From positions 38,561,478-38,625,477 of the forward strand of contig JAJKFL010000006.1 of NCBI GenBank assembly GCA_021186555.1: a DNA stretch of 64,000 nucleotides, written 5' to 3'. This DNA is from Reticulitermes speratus. Its lineage: Eukaryota; Arthropoda; Insecta; Blattodea; Rhinotermitidae. The translations under genes and the position numbers were made by a program. Positions 40,701 through 55,700 of this stretch are shown one piece after another. Within the stretch, counting starts at the first letter, position 1. Every line of letters starts with the position of its first letter. A model generated the notes under the pieces. The model was not told where the DNA came from, did not search any database, and was given only the letters and a program-made list of their open reading frames with translations.

Positions 40701-43700
40701 TCCCTGAGCAGGGCAGCTGTCATGGAAGCCTTAATGTATATGAAACTTGCATGTGTCATGAATGCAACAGTCCATTCTTCCTAGCAGTTCAACTTACTCC
40801 ATTTCACAGAAGTGTCTTGTGCCAACCTCCACCTCCTAAGCAGGTCTCACACCTTTTGAAAACATTTCTCAACACATGATGGAGCTCTTGTCTTGATATA
40901 TTAGCAACTGCTCTCAGGACATAATCTTCCAATTCTTAAAAGGTATGTGGCATGTTCACATTAACTTCAGCTTTCAGCATTCCCCACAAATAACAGATTC
41001 AAATCTCTATATCTAAGTGGCCATAATCCTCCCAAACAATGGTGTCAGAATTAACTGAACATAGCAGTAGGAATTTACTGTTCCTTCAAAAAAATTTGGA
41101 CCCTATGATTTTGTATGCACTCACTTCACACCAGATTCACGCAAACAAACTCCATAAACTGCATGAGAAATTTCTGAACACCAGTATCTGTTATGCTAGC
41201 TTTTTACATTGCCATTTAATGTAAACCATGCCTCATCCAAGAAAAACACAAGTTCTGCATCAAGAAATCCACTGACTACCAGTTCCTGAAAATACTTGCT
41301 TTTCAGCAAACAGGAAAAGAGCTTTTTACATACAGGCAGGTCTCATTTTATGCCAGGGTTATGTTCCTGAAAAACATTGCACAAATCAAACACAAAATTC
41401 TCATTTAAAACAGCGTATTTCCTGGCGGTTAGGGGATTGAGAACCTCATCCTATATAGTGTATGTCTATACCACTAGTGGACATGCGGACCTGTAGAGTA
41501 TATGCATACTGTATATACAGTGTAATATTATATATATATAATATTATTACATTATACAGTATGTTTTTTTATTTATTTGTAATGCAATAAAAATCTAAGA
41601 GACTCACATCCATAGTTTTTGGTACGCTTCATTCCAATAGGACTGTGGTAGTCTGGCTACACAAACAAGCATTTTAGTTCCTGACTTAGTACTTTTTTAA
41701 TTCTATTAGCATTATCACAAGTTGTACATACACTATTATGAGTGACTTGAACATTATGACATATGACAACAATTCGTTCCCCTTTCTCAAGTCAGCTTAT
41801 TACATCTAATTTCTCTTCAATACCGATTGTCTTTCGCCGATTTTTCACTCATATTGGTAACAAAAGCCAATGCAGTTGAAGAGGAAACTAAAGAAGCCGT
41901 GTGATTATATCACGAACGTAATCAATCCATACACGTGACTGATGGCATGAGTAATGTCGCTTTCTGCTAGCCTCCTACAGATGATAAATGCGGCCACGAA
42001 TTGTCTATGTCAAATCACATTAAACCGAAAATTATCGCGTAAATTCCAAAAGTGGTGTCAATTTTCAAGTCACATTAAAGCAAAATCGCGCAAAACTAAA
42101 TCGTGTAAAACGAGACCTGCCTGTATATGATTTTATATGGGTGTAGTTCTAAAAGTTTTGTTGCACTGTGGGCTGAGTGTTTTGATGCCCCACTGCCAAC
42201 AGCCAAATGGTGCAAAGATTTTATGGGCCTTGTTTCTGCCTGAGCACCATTTTCAGCCAATTTATTGTAATGTCAAACCGCACCTTCACATATTTTCTTC
42301 CTGTCCAACAAAAACTTGTCTTCATTTCAGGCTTCCGCCGCGATGTTGATGAAATCTGCGGTCTTCTGAGGTGTTACGCGGCGTCGTATGGTAATTGTTT
42401 ACCGACGTTTCGGGACAACATATCGGTCCCACTCGGACTCTTGACCCATGAGGATGGGACCGATATGTTGTCCCGAAACGTCGGTAAACAATTATCATAC
42501 GACGCCGCGTAACACCCCAGAAGACCCGCAGATTAAAAAAAAACTTGTCATTCAAAATTTTTCCACTATTCTGTACACCATTCTATTACACAGCACATTT
42601 CTTAAAACATTTTTGGTGACATTACTAAGATTATACATGTGAACGAAACATGTATGGCCAAACATACAGGCGATGAATCTACACTGCAACACAAGAATAC
42701 AATGTTATATGAATACAGGTCTTCTGCAGTATGGTTTCTGAGTTACAGCCTTCTAAAGACCAAACAAAATGGTCAAAGTGTCCACCTTCAGCTTAAACAC
42801 AGGACATCTGAACAGTGATCGTCTTACTCTCTGGAAAATCCCAGGTGTCATACAAATAATCTCAAATAAATTTTATACCTCTGTTGCAGGTCCAGGACAT
42901 CACTGTCTTCTGTAGCAAAAACAGTAGTCATTAGATGTCCCCCAGAGATAAAAGTCTAAGGGATTTAAATCAGGGGAATGTGTAGGCTATTCTACTGGTC
43001 CACCTCACCCTAACCATTATTCCCAAAACTGAATGCACAAACTGCAACAAGAAAACGTTGCACAGCACCATCATGCATAAACCATAAATGAATTCTTGTC
43101 TGCAGATCTACATGTTGCAACAGATCTGGAAGAATGTTTTGTAGGAAACAGTAGTACACAGTCCTAGTCAGATGTGCTGGTAGAAAATAGGGTCCCAGAA
43201 GTCTGTCTCCTGCAGTGCCTGCCCACAGATTTAGAGGAAGCTGTAGCTGGTGCCTACAGTGCAAGGTTCCGGATTTTCATTTGCCCATGCATGCTGATAT
43301 GGAAAATAATTATTCTATCTCTTGAAAATCCTGATTCATGTGTACATAAAATTAAAGATCAAAATCCATGATTGCCAGTGCATGTTCTAAGAACCCCTCT
43401 CAAAAGGTTCTTCTCGGTAGGTAACCAGGTGGCATAAGTCCTTGTACTCGATATAGATGGAAGGGATACAGGAACTGTGTGTGCAGGACTCACCACACTG
43501 GTCTCTGAAACTCGCTCACGTGTCACTATGCTCCTTGTGCTCATCTCTGGAGTTGCAGAAATCACATCAAGGACTCTCCCTTCTTGTTGGGCATTGAAAC
43601 TATTTGTGGTTGCCCACAATCACTTCGCTGCACATCAAATGTATCATTTTTTCTAAGCCAGGTGAGCCAAACCATGGAGCACTGCTGTTCCTCTTTTGGA

Positions 43701-46700
43701 AGCTGTCACTATTTTCACCCAGCGACCAACAGTGCTTCTGTCAACTGCAGCACTCCCATAAACATTGCAAAGAGGTTTGTGGATGTTTCTCAATGACTCT
43801 TTTTCAGCAACAAGGAATTGTATCACAGCATGTTGTTCATACTGCACTCCATTGTGAAGTGCTGCTGCAGTGGTGCTGTCAGAAATCTTCACAACTTTGT
43901 ACATAAATGCCAGAATCTTCAAATTTGTTTTTTCTAAAATTTCACATTCCTAGCTTTGTTACTGGCTAAAAAAAGGGGGGGGGGGCTTACTTTCTGGGCA
44001 ACTGTGAACATTGAACTACTTCTCCACATAGTCACCATGTACATTAAGGCACTTGTCATATCGTGGAACCAGCTTTTGTAAGTTATCTTCAAAAAAGGTC
44101 ATTGCCAAGCCTTCCAGCCAGTTCTGCACAGCACCTTTTGTCTCTTGGTCACTCCTCAGACTTTGGCTGGCCACAAATTTCTTGAGGTAGACAAATTGTA
44201 AATTGTCTGTTTTCCTGGATTTTTGCATTCTCTTTTTCTTTCAAATCATCTGAGACCGAAGACAGTTGTCCACTTCATTCCTCGTCATGCACATTAGTCC
44301 TGCCTTCTATAAACAACTGACACCATTTCCTCATGTTCCTTTCAATCACTGCACCTTCACCATACACTTCAACAATCTGCCTGTGATTTTCCTCTGGATG
44401 AACATTTTTAGCATTAAAAACTTTATCACCTTCCACACTTCACAGGCAGTGGAACTTTTTATTTTTGTGTTCATCTTTAACAACTACAGCAAATGACACA
44501 AAAAAATATGATACTGTACTATGCAATACATGTGTTCCCCTTGACATACAGAAGAAGCCTGACCTTTACAGGAAGTGCGTGTCACCCGTGCGGCCACTAT
44601 ATGCAATCGGTTATTTTCTGGACGCACCTTGTATGTGTAAAAAATTTGCCAAATGCTGAAAAACCTGAATGTGCACGGATCAACACAGGCAATCACTCAC
44701 TCAACAGCTATGGAAGCTGGCAGCATCAGCTACCCAAGCACTGTGTAAATGTTGAATATCCCAAAATGTATTATTATAAGTGATGGCAGACCATAAACAT
44801 CCACATTCACATCATTCTGTTTTTCTCACAAGAGGTCTAAACAGCATACCTTCACACAATACTCCCCCTAACCCCAGTGTTGGGTGATAGATTACTGTAC
44901 TCAGAGAAAGACCTGTCCCAGTGTCACTTAGTCCACCACCACGGACTGCATAAGATTGAACCTTGTCCTCCATGCTGAAAGGCTTGAAACTAACTGCACA
45001 AGCCATGGCATGGTCATTTGGGATGTACAAATTCATTTAGCATACATTTACAAAGCCTCACATTCGCCCTGAAGGCAATAACACCAATGTACCATGAAAA
45101 GCAGTTTCATCATATGATGCAGCCAAATGCTGCATTTCAGAGGCATTTTCAACCTCAGTTGGCTTACTATGTATGATGACAATCTTTGTGGTTTTTCTTG
45201 AACTCTCCCAGCAAATAATGCAAAACAAATATAAGCCATAATCACCTCTTCCAGATTGTCACCAACTTACCATTCATGATTATTTTCCATCTTAATCTGA
45301 TGTAAGATAACCATTCAGCTGAAATAGCACTGTTTATTTATGGATTACTTAATGACACAGTCAGCAGCTAGACTATATAGCATCGGATGATATGGGGATC
45401 AGTAAATAATTAAGAGGAAAGAATGAATAAGGGAACAGCTGCGACCTGATTTAAAGTATTTTCCAAGGATTCACATACAGACACTGAAGAAAATCATAAA
45501 AGCCTCGTTAAACTAGTTCACCACTGTGCCTGAGATTTGAATGGGGCACCTCCAGAATAAAAGTCACAAATGGTACCACTTCAGTCAACCCACTCAGTAA
45601 CACAATACTGTTAAATATGTTTATACTGCGAAGACATTTAACTTGAAAACTCAAGTCTGCTAGGAACTGTGCCCACACATATCAGTATAGTTACCCATGT
45701 TTTGTACAAACTTGCTCCCTCCACCTTCAGGGTCTACGAAATGCAACAAATTATCTACCATTCTTCACTGCAAGTTACTCACTGAGTGGCAGAAGACAAT
45801 AAACATAATAATATACATAAAATTATGAATCTTCCTGAAACACAGAAAGCAGAGTAAAAACTAGTGTGTACCTACCCCTGAAGATTAGCTAAACCCTTAT
45901 TCTTCTGTTCTCCTTTATCTACAGTCACCATCACCCTGGAACTGGACTCTCCACCACAATTGGTTCTCCCCATGGCACACATTTGTGATTCCTCTGCTGC
46001 ACCTGTCATCACAACAGAAGGTTAAGCTTTTAAATACATAATCCATTATGCTACTCACAAATACTGTTTCCACTTCCAAATATACACCAAAGACAATAAT
46101 GTCAATGTCACCAATTACAGCTTTTACTGCACACCCTTCATACAGGATATGCAGACATGTTTTAACTTACGCAAGTTATCAGTGCCTTCTTATTCCTACT
46201 TACACAGAATCCAACCCTGTGTTTTCATCAGCAATTAATTCTTACAACAGTAATATTTAAATGACAAGTCTTACTGGTCATTGAAAACATACGGGAAAAT
46301 TTATATTTATAAATATGAAAGATGGGTCTCTTAATGAATGGATAAAAACCACTTATATTGGTCTTTCTGATATAACGATTAATTAACAGAATAAGAGTAA
46401 CTGATAATACTGCAAATCAATAAGGTGGGAGCACAGCAGAACAAGACAGGTAACAATGTCAGTCACTGCCCTGTAGCCAGTTCAGACCAATACCTTGTGA
46501 CACAGCCTACAGAGAAGAAAGAACCTAGGCAGGGACTGTGACTACACCACCAGTTGATAGGGTGAACTCACAAAGCATTTCTTCAGCACAAGACTATACA
46601 ATCAATTCAGAATCCTGATTCCACATGAAAATTTCTCAACTAATCAGGTCATTTACTTCAAAAACTGGAATATATAAAACCAACAATGCAAAATATAACC

Positions 46701-49700
46701 TACCTCTGGTCAGCACTTAACCACATCTTTTATCTAAAAACTGCTTACAAATGAAGAACCCACAACTTACTTCTGTTCAAGACCACGTAAATCATAAGCC
46801 CCATCCAGTACTCTTCATCTATCAGCACTTACCTTGATTACAACAATTAAAATTCTACAGATTTCTCAGAAAAAAATTCCCTTAACTACTTTCTGTAAAA
46901 GACCACAATATAACCAATATCTACACACCCCAAATTACCTTCATCATCATCATCATCATGAGCTGGGAAGTGTTAATGTAGTGCCTGTTCTTTATCCCTC
47001 AACGTGAAGCTGGTCCTTCCATCTTTTCCTCAGGTATCCTATGCTTCCTTCCCCCTTTGGCCTACATTTCAGTGCCTGTTTGGGTATCCTGTCTGTGCCC
47101 ATTCTCTCTACCTGTTGTAGCCACTCTTGCTGGTACTGTTTTATTTCCAAAACAATGTTCTGCACTCCAAGTTTCTCTCTGACAGATTTATTTCTTTCCC
47201 TGTCTAACTTAGTAATTCCTAACAAATGTCTTAAAAATTTCATTTGCACTACTCCCAGTCTTTGTTCATCTTTTCTTCAGCATACATACATACATACATA
47301 TACACATACATTCACCGATCCAATATCCACGCAAGTAGGATTGGATATGGAATTTGTCAGAACAGAGTAGATTGCAATATGCAATCAAGTCAGCACCAAA
47401 CTACCTAACTTCAAGGTCGATGTAGCTGTAATATTGTGGATTCTTAATTTTGTTTCTTTAGTCATCTGTTTTCCAAAATGTCTCCATATAATGCCATTTG
47501 TTTTGTTATATGTCTGTAACTTGTCATCTAAATCACTTTTGTAGTCTGATATAAGGTATCCTAGGTATTTAAAATGATACCTGTTCAATAGGGCTATCAC
47601 TTCTGAAGAATTTTCACTCTTTGTATGTGGTTTCCAGACATTGCCTTTGATTTTGTTTCAGTGCTTGATACATTCACTTTGTATTTTCTTGCTATAAGGT
47701 TTAGGTGGTATGCCATGGTTTGTAATTCACCTTCAGAGGTGGCCATTAGAATTTGGTCATCTGCATATAATATAGTGTTAATTATCTTCCTGTTAGTTAG
47801 ATGCTCTTATTTATTTATATTTATTTAAATTCCTCTAAAATTTTAATATACACACTAAATAGTATTGCAGAAAGGCCACATCACTGTCTTAAACCTTTAT
47901 TTATTTGAATTGGTTCAGATACAGTATCATCATTAAATCTGATACTAACTTTCGTATTCCTCTAAATACATTTAATTGTCTAATACCCTTAATACAAAAT
48001 GGTTAACTGTAAAATGAGAGCTCGTTAAATTCAAACAACTTATAGTGCAGTAATTCTTCTTAGTATATTTGGGTATTATGTATTACCTGATGATGGCCCA
48101 CTTTGACCAGAACATGATGTAAGCAAAAGTTTCTCATATATATAATAAACATACTTACTTGTGACTGATGGTGTTTTTTCTATACAGTAAAACCTTGTTA
48201 ATTTGAAGTGCTCGGGACCAAAAAATTGGGCTTCTGATTATACGACTTCGAATAATCTGATTTCCTCCATCTTCTCCCCTTCCTCACCAACCACGTGCTT
48301 CCAGTTAGGGCCAGAGACGTCCAAACTTTTTGGTTGGTCAATGCTTGTTGGGACAGATTTGTTGACATTCAGTAATTCTTCGAAGGTACTAGAACAACCA
48401 ATGTGGCTTTGCAGTTCCACCCATTTGCAGTTTTCTTCATCACTGTCAGTATTGTCTGAATTTGCAGTGCTGAAGCCACATTTCGCAAAGCAGTTTTGAA
48501 TTACTGCAGGCACGATGGATTCCCATGCCATGGAGACACCTTGCATGGCATCCAAGATGTTCCATTTTCTTACTCCTTCTGCGGGAACATCCGTCTATTT
48601 CTCGCAACAAGAAATGCACTAGACGCCTTCGGTACACTGTTTCATACAATAAATGATGCCCTGGCCCACTGGTTGCATGTAGCTGGTGGTGTTTGTCAGT
48701 AGGTACAAGAGGCACACGTTTCAACGTAAGGCCCTCACTGTTGTGGGCAGCACACTGATCCATTAGCAGAAGCACATTCCTGTTCTGGCATTCCATTTTC
48801 CTCTTGAAAGAGACCAGCCGCTCTCTGAACAATCTTACATTTATCCATGCGTTTTTGGATGATCTGTAATCACAGGGGTAATGCCTCCAACCTTTCAAGC
48901 AACATGGCTTTTCAAACTTTGTGACAAGTAATGGACGGAGCTTCTTGCTACCATCTGCATTGCAACATAACAAGACCGTCACACGGGCCTTATACCACTT
49001 CCCTCCCTGGCACTTCTCTCCCTTTAATGCTGCAGTTCTCTTTGGTTGTGCATTATAAAAAAGTGCGTTTCATCCCGATTGAAAATGTCCTTAGATGCAT
49101 ACTGGGTGATGACTAGTTTCACATTTTCTCGCCACTTCTCTGCCAAATCCAGATCTCTGAAGCACCTTCTCCACTCACTGAGTGCCATGTAATGTTATGT
49201 CTCTCTTTGAAATGCTGCAGCCATCCGTTGGATCATTTAAGGGCTATTTCATCAGCCTTCCCTTTCACCGTTTGTACACCCACTGCAAGCCTGTTCTTTC
49301 GAGCATGGCAAAACCACTCAAACAGCTCCTCTTCCATATTGCCATGTTTTGCGTTGCGAATCCTCATGCGTTTTGAAATATCGTGCTTTTGCGATGCCTG
49401 CTGTTCAACAGAATCCAGATTTTTTAAATAAGTTGATAGAGTGGACAGTGGGATTCCATAAGCCTGGGCTATTTCACTTTTACTTCTTTCATTTTTGTCC
49501 ACTTCTCTAAACTCCTCCAGTTTTTCCGCTATTTTCTTTCCTGTGTTTTTTTTTCTCTTCTTTTCACTCATACTTTCTGCACTGTGTGGAATAAACAATT
49601 CAAAACAAAATAATGTGATAGATGTTGCGGCACTTCTCAATGTATGAAACATGGGTTTTCTTCACCTTGACTTTCACGGCAGGCAGCAGCACACGTTATG

Positions 49701-52700
49701 ACTCACACCCGCTTCACCAGGGTTTGCTGCCCGACAGATAACATGCTCTGAACTGCTGAAGGAATTTCGAGGAGTGTACAAAGTATGAGCTAATGAGTTT
49801 TGCTTAAAGAAGCGCAAATTTACTCTAAAATAATTTTGAATCATCGAAATTTTAGCAGCTTTATAAAAAGTATGATCTGCAATATACACAGAACCACGAT
49901 TTCATGCTTCAATTAACCAATAACGTGTAGACACAAGGAAATGATATACTATGTTTCACCTCGTACAAACAACTTAGATGGGACCTTGAGTTGGTATACA
50001 GTGTGTTTCACATGTGTTTTACAACTTTAATCGTGTTTTTAATCTATTTTAATCTGTGTTTTTTAAAAAGTGATATTACAACCTACACGATTAGACACAA
50101 GTGATCTACACTACATATGCAATTGAACGAACACATATGGACGTGATATAAGTGTAGTTATGACCCCCTGAAGATGGTCTGAAATCAGACCGAAACATAT
50201 GTAGGGGTATCTAAGAAAACTATAAAATGGTTTTAAATAAAATGTGCATTTAGTTTGTTGTTAAATATTGAATAAGTACATTATGTGTACAAAAGCACAC
50301 AAAATTACATACAATTCTGAGACAATAAAGAATTGGCAGGCACATCATGCACAAAGAGAAAAATGAAATGAATGAACATGAGAGTGCAAAGCACAAGTCA
50401 CTGTAAGTCACAGTTTTGTAATAATTTCCAAAAACCAACTGGACAGACAGAAACTTGTATCTGCATTTAATGTACTAGAACAAAACATGTTTACAGGGTC
50501 AAAAATTCTACTGAGAAAAGCACACCACTTACACTGTATAACTTAACTTGGAAATCATAAAATGGCTTCTGTATCTCTATCTATTCACTGAACTGGTCCT
50601 GTGATAATCATACAAGTAAAAGTGAGGAGAACATGATGTGATTCTGTCAAAGATCACACAAGTAAGCACACCTGGCTTTTTAATATATTAACATAAACCT
50701 GAGTACAACAGAATTTTCAGTTTTACAAAATATATAGAAACTCGCCTGACACCTACACACAGTGCATCTATTCACATATCAGAAATTACATCATAATACT
50801 CTAAACAACGAATCTTTCAGATTGCATATTAAAATCCCCAACTCTGTAAACAAATACTGCACAGTTACTTCTTTTGATTCTGCAGTGCCATAGTAGCAGA
50901 CCTTTCAATATAAAAAGATATGCAACATTTACATGTTATGCCTTACAACAGTCTGCAATTAAGTTTCCTTCTTCATATTCAATCTTTCACTTGTCCCACT
51001 GGTAAGTGCTGTCAGGGAAACTTTCAGTTACTTGACGGATCATTTATGTACAGCTAAACTCCCATGTCATGCTCACTAATTTAAGTTTTTCCTCATTCAT
51101 TGTACTTTTTCAATGACTTCAATTCAACAACTTCAATTTTCCAAACCTCAAATGGGGTGTCACTGTATTTAGAGTCACTACTAATGTCCCAAAAAATTGG
51201 CATCCAAATCCATTTCTTCAAACAATTCAAAATATTTTCAGGAAGAAAAAACTGCTGTTTCATTGAAGCCATGATTCAAATGGACAGATGCAATATATTA
51301 ACATGAACCAGAACAAATCATACTATTCTGAAATGCTGGCAAAAGCCTACCAAAAACTTTAAAAAAGTACTGTATACATAAAATCCACACAATAAAGAAA
51401 AATTTTGAATTGAATTTACTCAACCAAAAGAGAACCTCTATATTAAACAGTACACTCAGTCATCACAGCCAAGGGATTAATGATACAGCGAAAATCTGTA
51501 TTCTACCACTATGCAACTCACCTCAATCAGACGTGCTGTCTGTTCGCTAATGCTTCTTTTGAAATATGAGATGTATGTATCAACATCCATTTTGAATGGA
51601 GGAATGTAAAATGGCTGTCTTGAGCATGTCCTCTTCACCTTCTGAACTTTCAGAGTCCATTCGTAATTGCTCCTGTCACAGTCGAAGGGATTGATGTTTC
51701 TTTCTTGGTCCTCTGAGTCTTTCTTTTTAACATCTCTACTACTGTTACAATTAATCACGGAAGTGACATCATTTAACATTGTGTCACTTAATGGAGAAGG
51801 CACGTTATCAACTGAACCAAAAACAGATGCACAATTTTCAACACCCATGTTCTCATTTCCTTCTTGTCTTAAAGCACTAATATTATTCTCTTCACAGCAG
51901 TCTTCATTAACTTCAGATTTGTCATTACTTCTTTCTTTAGTATCCTTTTTCCGATAATGTGACATTTTTAAACTGTGCTGTATTCTGCTAATCGAGGATG
52001 ACACCTGTACATGGGACACAGATGACTCCAGGCCATCTGGATCAGAAGGTTTTGGTGACTCGACAACACGGACTGGTGAAGATGGCATAGAAACATATTC
52101 ACAGCTTTCAGAGATTCTTGAAGATTTGGTAGTTTGAAGGGTGTCACCATTTGTCATGACAGTCCTGTCAGTGTGTTCTGACTTCAATGACCCAGGAACA
52201 TGTTGGGTTTCTGGTACTACTTGAAGTTCATGCCCCTGTTTATCATGCAGTACCGAGAAAGGCGGCTTCTGTGTACTTACAACAGATGAATCATTTATGG
52301 GACTCATTTTCCCAGATGCTTTCATTTCTACATTTGGGTTTGATCTTAAGCACCTCCTGACTGATAGCTGACCAACATGTCTCGGTGGAGATTGGGAATC
52401 CTGAGATGCAGAATCATCTTGATTCTCGGGAAAGTCAGTGATAGAACTGGAGCATGGTGACATTGATAAAGAACCTGAATTCAGAGTATTCTGATTTTGA
52501 GACACGTCACCTTCATATGGAAGGAGAACAGGAACAACAGTGGCTGCTGTGTGCTGACTAGGTGCCACAGACACCATCGGTGTGGCATGCAGCTGGGGTA
52601 ATACAGCTCCAATAGCAGGTTTCTTTTCTCCTTCATTTCCTGTATCTTCTGTTTCATGGGGAGAAGACCTAGCCACTTCTTCACTATCACCATCAGGATC

Positions 52701-55700
52701 TGCCTCTGATTCAGATGATGATTTGGCTCTTGCACTTACCTGCAACCAGCAACACAACCTTATCATTTACAAACACATACTCACTTGTAACCATTTCTTG
52801 CTAAATAAAATGGTAAGAGTCATAAATACAAAGAGATAAGAATGGAAAATTCACACATTATGCTTATGTATACCAGCTACAGTAAAAATCTATCATACCC
52901 AGAGGCCGAAAAATTCAATACCTTCTTAAGCCACCAAAAGGACCAGAAATATACAGTGATTATTGAGAACTGTTACATTTATCAGTGCACTAGATGCAGA
53001 ACTGCTTCCATCTTCATGGTGAATTCATAAAGACTGCCAAAATCTTAAATCTTGAAGAAGTAGTGGTCTGTACTAATTTGTGGTAGCCAAAGAATATGAA
53101 ACATTTATGTTCTGAGCTTGGAGAAATAATATAACCTTTGGTACTGACAGGTGAAATAGCCATAAAGTTTTCTTTTTTAACTCCTAAATGCCACAGTAAA
53201 GCTTTCCCCTGATGGGTGGATCAGTAATTAATTAATCTTGCAATGGTTTATATTTTCATCAATTCCATTTCTCTTGACTGTCCAATTATTTTGCTGATGG
53301 ATTCACAAGCATCACACATCAATCATGGCTCAAGCACATTCTTGCTTACATAACACATTTGTTGTAGCCATTACAACTGGAATTACAAAGCCCTGAATAC
53401 CATTTCTGAAACACCATTAGTCATGAAGGAAAATAGTGCAGGAAAAAAAACACAATTTTTATCCCACACCAACCCCAGCATTCACACTAGGAACAACACA
53501 AAAAAAATATCTTCAAGAAAACTGGGCTCTATCTTTTCAACAGTGATAAAACCCCTCAAGATGTTCCATCACCAACCCAGCTACCAACAAGCCTGTTTCT
53601 GATGCAAAGAAATAAAATAATTGACAGTAAAATGTTTCTACTCTGGAAAACGCACTGCCAGTGGTCACAGTGAAATCCAGTACAGATGAGCCAAAAGAGA
53701 CAATGACTGATTTAATTTCAAAGTGCCTCACTCCTTGTGATGAGCCTATAAAATCAGCCTGACAGCCTCATTAAAGTCAAAAGAACTTACTCCTGCAGGT
53801 AAGTAAAATAAGACCATAAATACGATAGATAAAGACAGGAACTGTAGTGTGTGCAGTACAACCTAACCTAACCTACCTAAACAAACCAAACCATAATGCT
53901 AGTGACCAATTTCTTTGTTGGGGTTATAGTACAACTTCAAGCATGCCCAAAGTTCAGGGTTGTATTCTTTATCATTATGGTAGAAGAAATGAAGACTGGA
54001 TTCAGGTGGCATGGCTAGTCAGATTGGGTCATGAGGTCTTTCAAGCAGAAAGAGGTATGCAAATTAACAGCAACAGTGGTGATTGGAGGAAAAAATGTAT
54101 AGGATGTGAAATGAATCACATATTAGAATAACTCTGATAATATGGCAGAACCTGCTTTGCAGTGTGCAGTGTTACAGATTCACATGCACAAATTCATACA
54201 CTGACTTTTACAGTTGAATGCTGGCTTGTACGCATGTACGCACGCGCGTGCACACACACAAATAATATATATATTTACATTGTAAATGTTAACATTCTGT
54301 TATGTTCCAAAATTGCCACACCAGTGTAATCACTCTTCTGCATTCAATGGGAAAGTTCTCCAAGTTCCAAAATCAGATTCAGCACAATGCAGATTTTCAT
54401 CCAGCCTCTCGGAGTACCAAAACCACAAGTGAGTTAGCATCACCACTCCAAAGTGTAGCGTGGTTTACAGTGGCAGTTCCCAACCTTTTGTGTGTGTAAC
54501 CCTAAAGTAGCAAATGGTATGTGACCTGCAACCCTACCATGGAAACGGCAATAGTCAGTGATGTTTACTATAAATGAAGTAAAGCTAATGCCTTTTCTTG
54601 AACACTACATAACATTGCCACTTATTAAAAAAAATATTAAATTTTTAATGTTACTTGTCAAATACAATATTGTATGATACAATAACAAAGGGTGGTCATT
54701 ATTTAAAATGTAATTGTTCCAGTGTGTTTAAAATTAATAAACACAGATTCAATAATTACATTTTCTCGATCATTCTGTTTGAACTGAGATACAAATTTTG
54801 ATTTTTTTTCATAATTATCGAGTTCTTCATAAAAACCCTCTCGTGACCCTACATCAGCCCCCCCCCCCAAGACTATGATTTGAAGTTGGGAACCACTGGT
54901 TTACAAGGATGATAATACTTACCCACATTGTTTAAAATAATGACATCTGATTGGTCAATCGAGGGTATGCCATATTCCATTTCTTGATTAAACAACCAGT
55001 TTTAGTTTGCATAACTGCCTTGCTACTGGTTGACCAAAAGACAAGAGGTGCGGGATGTAGCCAGTTGCAGGGATGCCAAGCCATCTCCACACACACATAT
55101 AAAATCAACAAAGCCCTCACACTGGAATAATCATCACTGTTTAGCCATCATTTCTAATTCTGAACAAACAGACTCTGACTTCCTAACTGTTCACTTTTCC
55201 ATAGTGACATACTGAACTTCAACAGCTACATGAACAAAAAGACAAAAACAAAGAGGTGGTCTCTCTTTGGTCATTCCTAACTTTGCAATTACTTTATGTG
55301 CTCAGCTACCCTGAAGACCAATATGTGCTAAGCTATCTTGATGATCATGTGTGCTAAGCTATCCTGAAGACTGTATGTTCTAATCTATCCTGACGACCCA
55401 AGCAGAAAAGAAAAACTGGGGTTATGAGTCATGACCCACCAGCTATGGTGGTGTCAACTATTCAGACACATGCAAAAAGAAAAGTGTCCTTGCTGCTTAG
55501 TACCATATCAGGTAATGTACCAGCCATCAGATGATAAGGAAGTGGTTTTCATGCATAACTGCTGCAGCATCTGATTAGGAACTGAAGTTTCTTTGGCATT
55601 CAAATGCTTATAAAATTTGTAAATACTATGCGTGATTTCAAGCTTCCGCCACAGAGTAAATTAGGTCTTCGCTCCTCAGGGATGTTCGCAGCTGTTCAAC

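Noticed and set aside
51667..51957. Plus-strand frame opposite exon 3
   Set aside because: A shadow of the strongly supported minus-strand exon.
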